Positions 9,334-18,589 of a stretch of 64,000 nucleotides of DNA are shown here, one piece after another. The DNA lies in assembly GCA_019634735.1 (NCBI GenBank), contig JAHCAT010000011.1:62001-126000 (forward strand), in the 5' to 3' direction. Below the pieces are notes generated by a model, which was given only the letters and a program-made list of their open reading frames with translations, ran no database searches and was not told the origin of the DNA. Position 1 is the first letter of the stretch. Every line of letters begins with the position of its first letter. The position numbers and the translations under genes were made by a program. Source of the stretch: Lysobacterales bacterium (GTDB taxonomy: Bacteria > Pseudomonadota > Gammaproteobacteria > Xanthomonadales > UBA2363).

Positions 9334-10512
9334 ATGGCACTGCGGCCCGTCAGTGCGGTCTGTGCCGCGGGTGTGCTCTGCGCCTTCCTGCTCGCGGCCG
9401 TGACTGTTCCCCGGACGGTCCTGGCACAGGCGATTCCGGACGATCCGGTCGCGCGCAGCAGGCAGGCCCAGGTCACCCAGGCTCAGCTGGAGACTCTGCG
9501 TCGCGATCTGGCGGCACTCAAGACGGAGCTGGCCGAACGCGCCCGTGCCGAGCCCGAAGCCGCGCGTGCCCTGGCCCGGGCCGAGCGCGCGGTCTCGGCG
9601 CACCAGGGGGAGCTGGAGGCGATCGTCGAGCGCAGCCGGGCCCAGCGTACGGCGCTGGAGGCGATCGCTGCGCGGCAGCGCGAGGTCGAGCAGACCCTGG
9701 CGCAACAACGCCAGGCGCTGGCGGCGCTGCTGCGGCTGGACTATGCGCGCAGCCGCCAGGCGCCGGCCAGGCAGCTGCTGGATCCGGGCAGCGCGCCGCG
9801 CCTGGTGCGCGCCCTGGGCTATGGCCAGGTGCTGCAGCGCGGTCGCCTGCGGCAGATCGCCGCGCATGCCGAGCGGCTGGTCGAATGGGGTCGCCTGGCC
9901 CAGGCCGAAGGCGAGGCGCTGGCGGCCCTCGCGGCCGAGGAGGAGGCGGCCCGCGACGCGCTGCACGCGCTGCAGGCGGCCGCCGCGGAGCGCGAGGCGG
10001 CCCTGCGGGCCCTGCGCGATGGGCTGGCCGAAGGCCAGCGTCGCCTTGCGGCGCTCGACCGCGACGAGCAGGCCATGGTGCGCCTGCTCGAGCAGCTCCG
10101 CGACATCTTCGCGGACCTGCCGCGCACGTTCGAGGGCCAGCAACCCTTCCGGGAGCGTCGCGGCCGGCTGCCCTGGCCGGTGTCCGGACGGGCCGAGGCC
10201 GGCGAGCATGGCGGTGTGATGATTCCGGCCCAGGCCGGCACGCCGGTCCGCGCGGTCGCCCACGGCCGGGTCGCCTTCGCCGACTGGCTCAAGGGCTACG
10301 GCCTGCTGCTGATCCTCGATCATGGCGAGGGCTGGATGAGCCTGTACGGCCAAAACGAGGCCCTGCTGCAGCCGGAGGGCGCCTGGGTGCAGGCCGGCGA
10401 TGCCATCGCGCGGGTCGGGCGCAGCGGCGGCAGCCTGCGCGACGGCCTGCATTTCGAGCTGCGCGAGCGCGGTCGGCCGGTCGACGCCCGCGCCTGGCTG
10501 CAGCGTCGCTGA
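9334..10512 (+). CDS. envC: EnvC-like murein hydrolase activator
   Basis: Periplasmic factor expected to activate cell-division amidases (AmiA/AmiB type). Signal peptide at residues 1-32 ending near VLAQA. Residues about 40-260 are a long coiled coil rich in Ala, Glu, Arg and Leu. Residues about 285-390 form a LytM/M23 domain. The domain is degenerate: the usual HxxxD zinc pair is HGGVMIPA, with Met in place of Asp, and the second site reads YGQN instead of YGH, while LHFELR is kept. This matches EnvC-type regulators that lack peptidase activity. It lies between gpmI and ctpA, 5 bases after the former, probably in one operon. Confidence 0.88.
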   Translation: MALRPVSAVCAAGVLCAFLLAAVTVPRTVLAQAIPDDPVARSRQAQVTQAQLETLRRDLAALKTELAERARAEPEAARALARAERAVSAHQGELEAIVERSRAQRTALEAIAARQREVEQTLAQQRQALAALLRLDYARSRQAPARQLLDPGSAPRLVRALGYGQVLQRGRLRQIAAHAERLVEWGRLAQAEGEALAALAAEEEAARDALHALQAAAAEREAALRALRDGLAEGQRRLAALDRDEQAMVRLLEQLRDIFADLPRTFEGQQPFRERRGRLPWPVSGRAEAGEHGGVMIPAQAGTPVRAVAHGRVAFADWLKGYGLLLILDHGEGWMSLYGQNEALLQPEGAWVQAGDAIARVGRSGGSLRDGLHFELRERGRPVDARAWLQRR

Positions 10513-10561
10513 CCCTCGGACGTCGGGGCTACACTGGCCGCCCGTCCCGTTTCTTCAGTCC

Positions 10562-11788
10562 ATGGCTTTCCTGCGCGCGCTTCGTTTCCTCCTGGTGGGC
10601 AGCCTGCTGGCCGGCACACCCGGACCGGCCATGGCCCAACCGGCCCCGGAAACCCTGGCGGACGGGCTGGAGGATCCGCCGGCGGCTGCAGCCGATGCCG
10701 GTCCCGGGCTGGAGTCGCTGGCCCGCTTCGCGCAGGTCTATCACCTGGTCAAGGCCGCCTATGTCGACACAGTCGACGACGCCGAGCTGATCGAGCTGGC
10801 GATCGCCGGCATGCTTGCCGGCCTGGACGATCACAGCGCCTGGCTGGACGCCGAGACACTGACCCTGCTGACCGATGACACCCTCGGCGCCTATGACGGC
10901 CTGGGCGTGGAGGTGCTGTCCGGCGACGGCATGATCCAGGTGATGTCGGCGATGCCCGACTCCCCGGCCGAGCGGGCCGGGCTCCGCGCCGGCGACTTCA
11001 TCACCCACATCGACGGCGAACGGGTCGTGCGCGGCAATCTGGACGGTGCCCTGCGCAAGCTGCGCGGCCGGCCGGGGACCCGCATCAGCCTGATGATCCA
11101 GCGCGAGGGAGAGGACGAGCCCCGCGAACTCGAGCTGATGCGGGCCCGCATCCGCCTGAGCAGCGTGACCGCCAGCCTGGTCGAGCCGGGGCTGGGCCAT
11201 GTCCAGATGGCCATGGTGCAGGCCCAGACCGTGCCGGAGCTCGGCCGGCGGCTGCGCCAGCTCGAACGCGATGGCGGACCGCTCAAGGGTCTGGTGCTGG
11301 ACCTGCGCGGCAATCCCGGCGGCGCCCTCGATGCCGCGGTGGCGATCGCCGACCTGTTCCTCGCCGAAGGCCGCATCGTTTCCATGAGCGGCCGCATGGA
11401 CGGCACCCGGCGCAGCTACGAGGCCCGCCCCGGCTCGCCCTGGGAGAAGCTGCCACTGGCGGTGCTGATCGACCGCGGCAGCGCGTCGGCGGCCGAGATC
11501 ATCGCCGCTGCGCTGCAGGACAACGGCCGCGCCCCGGTGCTGGGCGAACGCAGCTACGGCAAGGGTTCGGTGCAGAACGTGTTCGCCCTGGACCCGGGCC
11601 ATGCGGTGCGCCTGACCACGGCGCGCTACTACACGCCGGCCGGACGCTCGATCCAGGATCAGGGCGTGATCCCCGATCCGCAGATCGAGGCCGGCGACGA
11701 CGAAGGCGGCGACGACCCGGTCCTGGCGCGGGCCCTGGCCTTGCTGCGGTCGGGGGCGACCGGGGTCCAGGACCCGGGCGTCGACTGA
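10562..11788 (+). CDS. ctpA: S41 family carboxyl-terminal processing protease
   Basis: Periplasmic protease of 408 residues. Signal peptide residues 1-25 (ending PAMAQ). PDZ domain about 105-190 with LGVEVLSGDGMIQVMS and SPAERAGLRAGDFI. Peptidase domain about 205-370 with LVLDLRGNPGGALD, the catalytic serine in GSASAAE (residues 306-312) and the catalytic lysine in SYGKGSVQ (about 334). It likely trims envelope proteins or peptidoglycan hydrolases. Start ATG 10562 is chosen because the upstream frame overlaps EnvC and lacks a signal peptide. The short acidic C-terminus ends soon after the TTARYYTPAGRSIQ block. Confidence 0.95.
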   Translation: MAFLRALRFLLVGSLLAGTPGPAMAQPAPETLADGLEDPPAAAADAGPGLESLARFAQVYHLVKAAYVDTVDDAELIELAIAGMLAGLDDHSAWLDAETLTLLTDDTLGAYDGLGVEVLSGDGMIQVMSAMPDSPAERAGLRAGDFITHIDGERVVRGNLDGALRKLRGRPGTRISLMIQREGEDEPRELELMRARIRLSSVTASLVEPGLGHVQMAMVQAQTVPELGRRLRQLERDGGPLKGLVLDLRGNPGGALDAAVAIADLFLAEGRIVSMSGRMDGTRRSYEARPGSPWEKLPLAVLIDRGSASAAEIIAAALQDNGRAPVLGERSYGKGSVQNVFALDPGHAVRLTTARYYTPAGRSIQDQGVIPDPQIEAGDDEGGDDPVLARALALLRSGATGVQDPGVD

Positions 11789-11836
11789 GCGCGCACGCGC
11801 GCAGCCGAGGGGGGCGGGATTCGCAACGCCCGGGCG

Positions 11837-12958
11837 TCAGCCGCCCAGCACGGCATCCAGGACCCGCAACAGCGCCGCCTGGCTGCGTTCCCCGACCTTG
11901 TCGAACACCACCTTGAGCCGGGTGCGCGCCGAGCCGGGGGTGATGCCGAGCGCCGCCGCCGCGGTGCCGAGCTGGCCATGCTGGCGCAGGCTCAGCGCCA
12001 GCGCGGCTTCGGCCTGGGTCAGGCCGAACATGCGCCGCAGCACGGCGTTGCCGTCCGAACCCGCCGGCGCCGCGACCGGCTGCACGAACATCACGGCAAC
12101 GAAACTGTCCGCCGCCATCGACGCCACCGGCAGCGGCTGGATGTCCACGCTGGCCGCCGACTGGCCGTCGCCGTCATGCAGGATCAGGCGCTGGCGCGCG
12201 CGTTCCCGGTGGCCGTCGCCGCCGGGGCGGCCGCGACAGGCGGCGCCGATCGCGGCCGCCAGGGCGGCGCCGTCGTGGCGCGCGTTGACCAGGCCGGCCT
12301 TGCCATGCAGCAGGCTGCCGTCCTGCAGCAGCCGCGCGGCGGCCTCGTTGAGCTTGCCGATCCGGCCCGCGCCATCGAACAGGATCATCGGCGCGGGCAA
12401 CACGTCGAGGGCGGCGTCCAGCGTTGTCGCCTGCTCCTCCAGCCAGGCCAGGCGCCGGTGCAGCGCCCAGGCGTTCACCCAGTGCGGCGCGAGCCGTTGC
12501 AGCAGCGCCAGTTCATGGCCGTCCCAGGACGCCATGCGCCCCGGCCTGTGCAGGCTGAGCAGCACCGCCTCGTCGCCCTCGCGCAGCGCCACCAGGCCGA
12601 GCGCGTTGTCGATCCGGTCCAGCAGGCGGAACACCTGTTCATAGAGCCGGGTCGCGCGGAACTCGGCGCGGCCGACATGGTCGTCGCTGTGCACCAGCGC
12701 ACCGGTCCGGATGACATGCCCGCAGCGCTGCAGCCAGAGGTTGTCCGCGGCATGTTCCCGGGCATAGCGGGCGCCGTCGCAGGCGGGCGCGCCTGCCAGC
12801 ACCGTGGCCGCGCCGTGGCCGGTGGCGAAATCGTGGTGGGTCAGCGTCACCAGGCTGCTGCCGGTCAGCGCGCACAGCTCGCCGCCGAACGCGGCAAGGC
12901 GGTCGGGTTGCAGGGTGCCGGCATAGAGCGCGGCAAGCGTTGAGTCCCAGTCGGCCAC
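11837..12958 (-). CDS. LuxR-family HTH transcriptional regulator
   Basis: Protein of 373 residues. The C-terminal 65 residues form a LuxR/FixJ-type helix-turn-helix: FGLTQAEAALALSL, then GTAAAALGITPGSARTRLK. The N-terminal 200 residues look like a GAF or PAS-like sensor region followed by a second PAS-like stretch near 190-220 (PAPMILFDGAGRIGKLNEAA). No receiver domain is present. The start is GTG; there is no strong ribosome site. It faces away from lpdA across a short gap and is convergent with ctpA. Ligand and targets are unknown. Confidence 0.85.
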   Translation of the reverse strand: MADWDSTLAALYAGTLQPDRLAAFGGELCALTGSSLVTLTHHDFATGHGAATVLAGAPACDGARYAREHAADNLWLQRCGHVIRTGALVHSDDHVGRAEFRATRLYEQVFRLLDRIDNALGLVALREGDEAVLLSLHRPGRMASWDGHELALLQRLAPHWVNAWALHRRLAWLEEQATTLDAALDVLPAPMILFDGAGRIGKLNEAAARLLQDGSLLHGKAGLVNARHDGAALAAAIGAACRGRPGGDGHRERARQRLILHDGDGQSAASVDIQPLPVASMAADSFVAVMFVQPVAAPAGSDGNAVLRRMFGLTQAEAALALSLRQHGQLGTAAAALGITPGSARTRLKVVFDKVGERSQAALLRVLDAVLGG

Positions 12959-13144
12959 AGGTCAGATTTTTGTCTTTCTGTCAAGTCCCGCCCGGGAGTC
13001 TACGCCCATTCCGCCCGAGGGCATGCTGCACGTGGGTTCCGTCGCACCAGCGTGCCACGGCCTCCGACGGGTGAACCGGACCGCGTGTCCGCACTTGAGC
13101 GCAACACCCATTGAACGCCCCCGAGGAATCCGGCGGGATCCCGG

Positions 13145-13166
13145 GGGCGACTTTTATCGGTCGCCC
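13145..13166. terminator. weak stem-loop downstream of lpdA
   Basis: GGGCGAC and GTCGCCC pair around the loop TTTTATCG, about 75 bases after the lpdA stop on the minus strand. Short stem without a T-run on the relevant strand. Confidence 0.35.
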
Positions 13167-13238
13167 GGACCCTGTCTGCACCCACTTCCCGGATCCCGGC
13201 GCGATGGCGCCGGGGGAGACGCTGCCGTTCCCCGTGGT

Positions 13239-15023
13239 TCAGCCGGCCTTGCGCTTGGGCAGATACAGGTCGGTGATGGTGCCCTCGTAGACCTCGGCGG
13301 CCATCGCCACCGATTCGCTGAGGGTGGGGTGGGGGTGGATGGTGTGGCCGATGTCGCCGGCCTCGCAGCCCATTTCAATGGCCAGGGCCAGCTCCGCGAT
13401 CAGGTCGCCGGCATGCGGGCCGACGATGCCGGCGCCGATCACGCGATGGCTGTCCTCGTCGAACAGCAGCTTGGTGAAGCCCTCGGTGCGGCCGATGCCG
13501 ATCGCGCGCCCGGACGCCGCCCACGGGAACTTGCCGACGCCCACCTTGAGGCCCTTGGCCTTCGCCTCGGCCTCGGTGACGCCGACCCAGGCGATCTCCG
13601 GATCGGTATAGGCCACCGAGGGGATCACCCGCGCCAGCCACTCACGCTTCTCGCCGGCCGCCACTTCCGCGGCCAGCTTGCCCTCGTGGGTGGCCTTGTG
13701 CGCCAGCATCGGCTGGCCGACCAGATCGCCGATCGCGAAGATGTGCGGGACGTTGCTGCGCATCTGCCGGTCGACCGGGATGAACCCGCGGTCGGTGACC
13801 GCCACGCCCGCCTTGTCGGCATCCAGCCGGGCCCCGTTCGGCGTCCGCCCCACCGAGACCAGCACGCGGTCGAACAGCTGCGGGTCCGGCGCACCCTCAC
13901 CCTCGAAGGCGACCTCGATGCCCTTCTTCTGGGCCTTGACCGCGCCGGTCTTGACCTTCAGGTGGACGGTGACGCCCAGCTTCTTCAGGCGATCCGCCAG
14001 CGGCTTGACCAGGTCCTTGTCGGCGCCGGGCATGAGCTGGTCCATGAGCTCCACCACGGTGACCTCGCTGCCCAGCGCCCGGTACACCGTGGCCATCTCC
14101 AGTCCGATGATGCCGCCGCCGACCACCAGCAGGCGCTTCGGGATGTCGGCCAGCATCAGGGCATCGGTGGAATCCATCACCCGCGGGTCGTCCCAGGGGA
14201 AACCCGGCAGCTTCACCGGCTGGCTGCCGGCGGCGATGATGCACTGGCCGAAGCGCACCAGCTTCGCGCCGTCCGGGCCCTGGACCTCGATCTCATGGGG
14301 CGAAACGAAGCGTCCGGCGCCCTCCAGCACCCGCACCTTGCGCTGCTTCGCCATCCCGGCCAGGCCACGGGTGAGCTGGCCGACCACCTTGTCCTTGTAG
14401 GCGCGCAGCGCATCCAGGCCGATCTTCGGCGCACCGAAGTCGATGCCATAGTCGGCGGCATGGGCGGCCTCGTCGATCACCGCAGCGGCGTGCAGCAGGG
14501 CCTTGGAGGGGATGCAGCCGACGTTGAGGCAGACGCCGCCCAGGCTGGGATAGCGCTCGACGAGCACCGTGTCCAGGCCGAGGTCGGCGGCCCGGAACGC
14601 CGCGGTATAGCCGCCGGGTCCGGCACCCAGCACCAGCAGGGCGCATTCCAGATCGGCCTTGCGGCCGCTGCCGGCGGCGGCCTGTGCGGCCGGCGCAGGC
14701 GCTGCAGGCGCGGGCGCCGCCGCAGCCGGCGCAGCGGCGCTCGGCGCCGGTGCCGGCGCTTCGGCCGCGGCGGTCTCCGCGCCACCGACCTCCAGCACGG
14801 CCACCACACTGCCCTCGCCGACCTTGTCGCCGACCGCGACCTTGAGCTCGCGCACCACGCCATCGGCGCTGGACGGGACCTCCATGGTCGCCTTGTCGGA
14901 CTCCAGGGTGAGCAGGCCCTGGTCCTTGCGCACCGCGTCGCCCGGCTGGACCAGCAGCTCGATCACCGGCACCTGGTCGAAATCGCCGATGTCGGGAACC
15001 TTGATCTCGATCGTCTTGGCCAT
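13239..15023 (-). CDS. lpdA: dihydrolipoyl dehydrogenase with N-terminal lipoyl domain
   Basis: E3 subunit of the pyruvate dehydrogenase complex, oxidising dihydrolipoamide with FAD and NAD+. It has 594 residues. Residues 1-80 are a biotinyl-lipoyl domain with the lipoylation site TLESDKATMEVP. An Ala/Pro linker covers about 82-120. The flavoprotein core starts near 125: LVLGAGPGGYTAAF (FAD), GGVCLNVGCIPSK (redox-active Cys pair), LLVVGGGIIGLEMATVY (NAD) and HPHPTLSES (His-Glu active base). A lipoyl domain fused to E3 is known in some beta- and gammaproteobacteria. aceF lies 5 kb away on the same strand, and aceE is not in the window. Confidence 0.97.
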   Translation of the reverse strand: MAKTIEIKVPDIGDFDQVPVIELLVQPGDAVRKDQGLLTLESDKATMEVPSSADGVVRELKVAVGDKVGEGSVVAVLEVGGAETAAAEAPAPAPSAAAPAAAAPAPAAPAPAAQAAAGSGRKADLECALLVLGAGPGGYTAAFRAADLGLDTVLVERYPSLGGVCLNVGCIPSKALLHAAAVIDEAAHAADYGIDFGAPKIGLDALRAYKDKVVGQLTRGLAGMAKQRKVRVLEGAGRFVSPHEIEVQGPDGAKLVRFGQCIIAAGSQPVKLPGFPWDDPRVMDSTDALMLADIPKRLLVVGGGIIGLEMATVYRALGSEVTVVELMDQLMPGADKDLVKPLADRLKKLGVTVHLKVKTGAVKAQKKGIEVAFEGEGAPDPQLFDRVLVSVGRTPNGARLDADKAGVAVTDRGFIPVDRQMRSNVPHIFAIGDLVGQPMLAHKATHEGKLAAEVAAGEKREWLARVIPSVAYTDPEIAWVGVTEAEAKAKGLKVGVGKFPWAASGRAIGIGRTEGFTKLLFDEDSHRVIGAGIVGPHAGDLIAELALAIEMGCEAGDIGHTIHPHPTLSESVAMAAEVYEGTITDLYLPKRKAG

Positions 15024-15081
15024 GGTCGTCTGCGGGTCGGGGTTTCGGGATGGGCGGTGGGCGAAGGCGGGCCTGCCGGAC

Positions 15082-15627
15082 TCAGTCGTCGGCGTCGCAG
15101 GACGCCTGCGCCGCCTCGGCCTTGCTGGCGAAGCGGGTCACCAGGGCATCGATCCCCGGCATCATTTCGCCGACCATCCGCTGGGAGATCTCGATCGAAC
15201 GCTGCATCAGCTCGGGCATCTTCTCGAGCATCTTGCGGCCGACCGGCGAGCGGTAGAAGTCGGTGACTGCCTGGATTTCCTCCAGACTGAACACATCCAC
15301 GTAGACCTGCGCCACTTCGGGCAGGAAGGTCTCTCCGGACAGCGATTGTCCGATCAGTGCCGCGGTGTCGCCGGCGAAGCTGTCGATGGTCGCCTGCAAC
15401 TGCGGGCAGTGCTGGGCGCCGGGGCCCGAGCGCAGCAGGTCCTGCATCTGCTCGCGCATCATGCCGTGCAGCTGCTCCTGCATGCCGGCGATCATGGTCT
15501 CCATGTCCATCAGGGCCAGCAGCTCGATGGCCGCGGCCATTTCCGGGCTGTGCTCGTCCGCCTGCACGGCCGGGGACGTGGCGGCCATGGACAGGCACAG
15601 GCAGGACAGGGCGATGCGCTTCAACAT
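15082..15627 (-). CDS. DUF2059 family exported protein
   Basis: Exported protein of 181 residues with signal peptide 1-23 (ending AVQA). The mature part is predicted all-helical and matches the DUF2059 pattern: a block near 95-120 (LPEVAQVYVDVFSLEEIQAV) followed by DFYRSPVGRKMLEKMPELM. Two cysteines, one near residue 72 and one at the end, might form a disulphide. GAGGA precedes the ATG. It lies 58 bases upstream of lpdA on the same strand and downstream of the GNAT-nitrilase gene, so co-transcription is plausible. Molecular function is unknown. Confidence 0.85.
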   Translation of the reverse strand: MLKRIALSCLCLSMAATSPAVQADEHSPEMAAAIELLALMDMETMIAGMQEQLHGMMREQMQDLLRSGPGAQHCPQLQATIDSFAGDTAALIGQSLSGETFLPEVAQVYVDVFSLEEIQAVTDFYRSPVGRKMLEKMPELMQRSIEISQRMVGEMMPGIDALVTRFASKAEAAQASCDADD

Positions 15628-15743
15628 TCCGGAATCCTCGATGGGCGACTGCCGGACAGCCTAGCAGCGGGCCAGGGCGCCAGGACACCCGCACGCCTCG
15701 CCCGGCGGCATCTTCCGGGCCGGCCGGCCGTCGTTCCGGCCGG

Positions 15744-17312
15744 TCAGCGCCGCCGCCAGCGCACCTGGTAGAGGTCGTGCCGGCGGTCCTTGAGATTCTG
15801 CACGGTGCCCTCGCTGCGGGCTGCTGCAAGCGTGTCCAGGCGCAGGTCGGCGAACGCCACCTGCTCGACGTTCGGTGTCGTGTCCGCGGCGATGCCGTCG
15901 CGCGCGAACGGGAAGTCGCAGGGGGTCAGGATGCAGCTCTGCGCGTACTGGATGTCGAAGTTGTTGACCCCGGGCAGGTTGCCGACATTGCCGGACAGCA
16001 CCGCGTAGCACTGGTTCTCGATGGTCCGGGCATGGCAGGAGTAGCGCACCCGCAGGTAGCCCTCGCGGGTGTCGGTGCAGAACGGCACGAACAGGATCTG
16101 CGCGCCCTGGTCCACCAGGTGGCGGGCCAGCTCGGGGAACTCGCTGTCGTAGCAGATCAGCACGCCGACCGGTCCGCAGTCGGTGTTGATGACGCGCGCC
16201 ACATCGCCGCCCTTGATGCCCCACCAGTTGCGCTCGTTGGGGGTGATGTGGATCTTCTCCTGCGTGTGCACGCTGCCGTCGCGCAGCGCCACGTAGCAGA
16301 TGTTGTGGACGTCGCCGTCCTCGACGATGGTCGGGTGGGAGCCGCCGATGATGTTGGTGTTGTAGCGCATCGCAAGTTCCGACAGCAGCGTCTGGAAGCG
16401 GCCGGTGTAGCCGGTCAGCGCCTTCAGCGAGTCGGCCGGCGACAGCGGCCGGTTCTCGACCGAGAGCAGTTGCAGGGTGAACAGTTCGGGGAACACGGTG
16501 AAGTCCGCGCGGTAGTCCGAGGCGGTCTCGACGAAGAACTCGACCTGGGTGGCGAACTCCTCGAAGGAGGCGACCCGGCGCTGCTGGTACTGGATGGTGG
16601 CGACCCGCACGGCGTCGGGCAGGCGGCTGCGCACGCCTGGCTGCGGCGTGGCGTCGCGGAAACGCGGGTTGCGCCAGGCCAGATGCGCCGCGTAGCCCTC
16701 GGAATCGCGATCCGACGGCAGGTAGCCCGGCAGGATGCCGACCAGCTCGAAGCCGTTGCGAAGCTGGAAGGTCAAGGCGCGGTCGCGGATCGCGCCGGCC
16801 TGCACCTCCCCGACGTAGTCCCCGATATCGCCGCCGTTGCGGCGGCGCCAGCGCCGGAAGCCAGGGACCCTGCCGGCGAACACCACGCCCTTGAGGTTGA
16901 GGTCCTCGCACAGCTCGCGCCGGCGCTGATAGAAGCGCCGGCCGATGCGCAGGTTGCGGAACGCCGGGTCGACGCAGGACTCCATGCCGTACAGCCAGTC
17001 GCCGGCGCGGTCATGTCGGGAGGCGAAGCCGCCGCCGGTGATGGCAAGCCAGTCGTGGGGCGCCATCGCCACGCGCTCGGCGATCCGGAAGCTGGCGCTG
17101 TAGGCGACCACCTGGCCGCCGGCCTCGGCGACCAGCTGGCCTTCCGGGAAGCGCGCGATCTGACCGAGCAGCATCTCGGCGGTGTAGCCGAGCTTCGGTC
17201 CGTAGACCCGGTCGGTGAGCTCGGCGACCGCCGCGGCATCGGCGGCGGTGGCGTTGCGCACACGCAGGCTGCGCATGGCGGGCGCGTCGGCGGGGGCGGG
17301 GGCTTCGCTCAA
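15744..17312 (-). CDS. GNAT acetyltransferase-nitrilase fusion protein
   Basis: Bifunctional protein of 522 residues. Residues about 14-215 are a GNAT N-acetyltransferase domain. Residues about 225-505 are a carbon-nitrogen hydrolase with all three catalytic residues: Glu in VFPELFTL, Lys in EKIHITPNERN and Cys in GVLICYDSEFPE. The fusion is a recognised family in proteobacteria; its substrate is not established. The TTG start at 17312 is supported by GAGGA 7-9 bases upstream; an internal ATG at 17276 is an alternative. It is divergent from the next gene and leads a probable operon with DUF2059 and lpdA. Confidence 0.92.
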   Translation of the reverse strand: MSEAPAPADAPAMRSLRVRNATAADAAAVAELTDRVYGPKLGYTAEMLLGQIARFPEGQLVAEAGGQVVAYSASFRIAERVAMAPHDWLAITGGGFASRHDRAGDWLYGMESCVDPAFRNLRIGRRFYQRRRELCEDLNLKGVVFAGRVPGFRRWRRRNGGDIGDYVGEVQAGAIRDRALTFQLRNGFELVGILPGYLPSDRDSEGYAAHLAWRNPRFRDATPQPGVRSRLPDAVRVATIQYQQRRVASFEEFATQVEFFVETASDYRADFTVFPELFTLQLLSVENRPLSPADSLKALTGYTGRFQTLLSELAMRYNTNIIGGSHPTIVEDGDVHNICYVALRDGSVHTQEKIHITPNERNWWGIKGGDVARVINTDCGPVGVLICYDSEFPELARHLVDQGAQILFVPFCTDTREGYLRVRYSCHARTIENQCYAVLSGNVGNLPGVNNFDIQYAQSCILTPCDFPFARDGIAADTTPNVEQVAFADLRLDTLAAARSEGTVQNLKDRRHDLYQVRWRRR

Positions 17313-17455
17313 GATGCGGTTCCTCGGGACTGACCGGCGAAGGATAGCCGGCCGCTGCTGAAGCCCCTCCGGCTGGCGAGGACCACGCCTGCAACCGCAC
17401 TGTCATGACCGGCCGCTAAGGTCATCATTCCGTCATCCACGTCGCCCCGCCCCGC

Positions 17456-18370
17456 ATGATCCCGTCCGACCGCCGCTCCGGCCCTGCCCGTGGAGCGCTG
17501 GCCAGCGTGCTGCTCCTGCTGGCCGCATCGACGCCCCTGGTTCCCCTCGCCGCTCCCGCGCAGGCTATCGACACGCGCGCCGCCGCCGAAGTGTTCGACC
17601 AGGCCCAGGCCCTGTGCACCGAGGACGCCGGCGTGCTGTGGGCGCGCATGCTGTGCGGTCCGCTGCTGCTGGTCGAGCCCGGCACCGGCGCCGCGGTCGG
17701 CAACCGGCCCGACCTGTCGGGTGTCCTGGCCGCAAAGCACGGGACTGCCGTGTTCGCCGGTCGCCTGCCGGACGACCTGCCGCGAGGCGAGCGCATCCTG
17801 GAATGGGACAACGTCCGATGGGCGCAGCTCGCCTGGCCGTTGCCCGCCGACCCGCTGGATCGCCGGCAACTGCTGGGTCGCGAACTCTGGCAGCGTCTGC
17901 GCAACGAACTGCGCTTGCCCGACCAGGCGGCGCCGGCCAGCCACCTCGACGACGATCCTGCCGCGCGCCGCCTGCTGCAGCGGGAATGGCGCGCGCTGGC
18001 CCGCGCGCTGGCGCATCGCGACCGGCCCGAGCGCCTGCACCGGGCGGTGCAGCAGGCCTGGTCCGCCCGCCAGGCCCGCCATGCCCGGATCGGACTGCTT
18101 GCCGCGGAGGCCGAGCGCGGCCAGGAACTGATCGAAGGTCTGGGCGAGTACACCGGGCTGCTGCTGTCCGGTCGCGAGGACCCGCACGCCTGGCTGGTGC
18201 GCGCGCTGCGGCGCCCGCCCGGCACACAGCCCCTGGCGACCGCATTCGCACATCGTTCGGGCCCGGCCTGGGCCCTGCTGCTGGATCACGCGGGCGTCGT
18301 CTGGCGTGTCCACGTCCGCCCCGATGCGGACCTGGCGGCGCAGGCCCACCAGGCGATCACCGCGCCCTGA
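17456..18370 (+). CDS. exported protein of unknown function
   Basis: Protein of 304 residues that I do not recognise. A signal peptide is likely (residues 1-37, hydrophobic core LASVLLLLAAST, ending APAQA). The mature part begins with RAAAEVFDQAQALCTEDAG, has Cys residues near 54 and 67 that could pair, and a central charged helical region (about 140-230) rich in Arg and Ala. No catalytic motif is evident. It is encoded alone between divergent and convergent neighbours. Coding status is supported by the codon third-position GC pattern and the signal peptide. Confidence 0.6.
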   Translation: MIPSDRRSGPARGALASVLLLLAASTPLVPLAAPAQAIDTRAAAEVFDQAQALCTEDAGVLWARMLCGPLLLVEPGTGAAVGNRPDLSGVLAAKHGTAVFAGRLPDDLPRGERILEWDNVRWAQLAWPLPADPLDRRQLLGRELWQRLRNELRLPDQAAPASHLDDDPAARRLLQREWRALARALAHRDRPERLHRAVQQAWSARQARHARIGLLAAEAERGQELIEGLGEYTGLLLSGREDPHAWLVRALRRPPGTQPLATAFAHRSGPAWALLLDHAGVVWRVHVRPDADLAAQAHQAITAP

Positions 18371-18589
18371 GCCCCCGGGCAGGCCGCTCAGGAACAGTCG
18401 CCCGTTGCGGCCCCAAGGGCTGCGCGGCGTGGCACGCGGGGAGGCGGCTTCGCCGGAGGGCAGTCTGGGCCGGCACCGGATGGAGAATGCGCGGAGAGCG
18501 GCCATGATGGCCGCTTCTCGACAGTCGGGTCGGGCTGCGGGCGCCCCGTGTCCGGCGCGCACCTCGTCGAGGTTCGCGCCGGGCGTGGC

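Noticed and set aside
13023..15266. 747-codon open frame on the plus strand
   Set aside because: It is antisense to lpdA, whose motifs and length are unmistakable.
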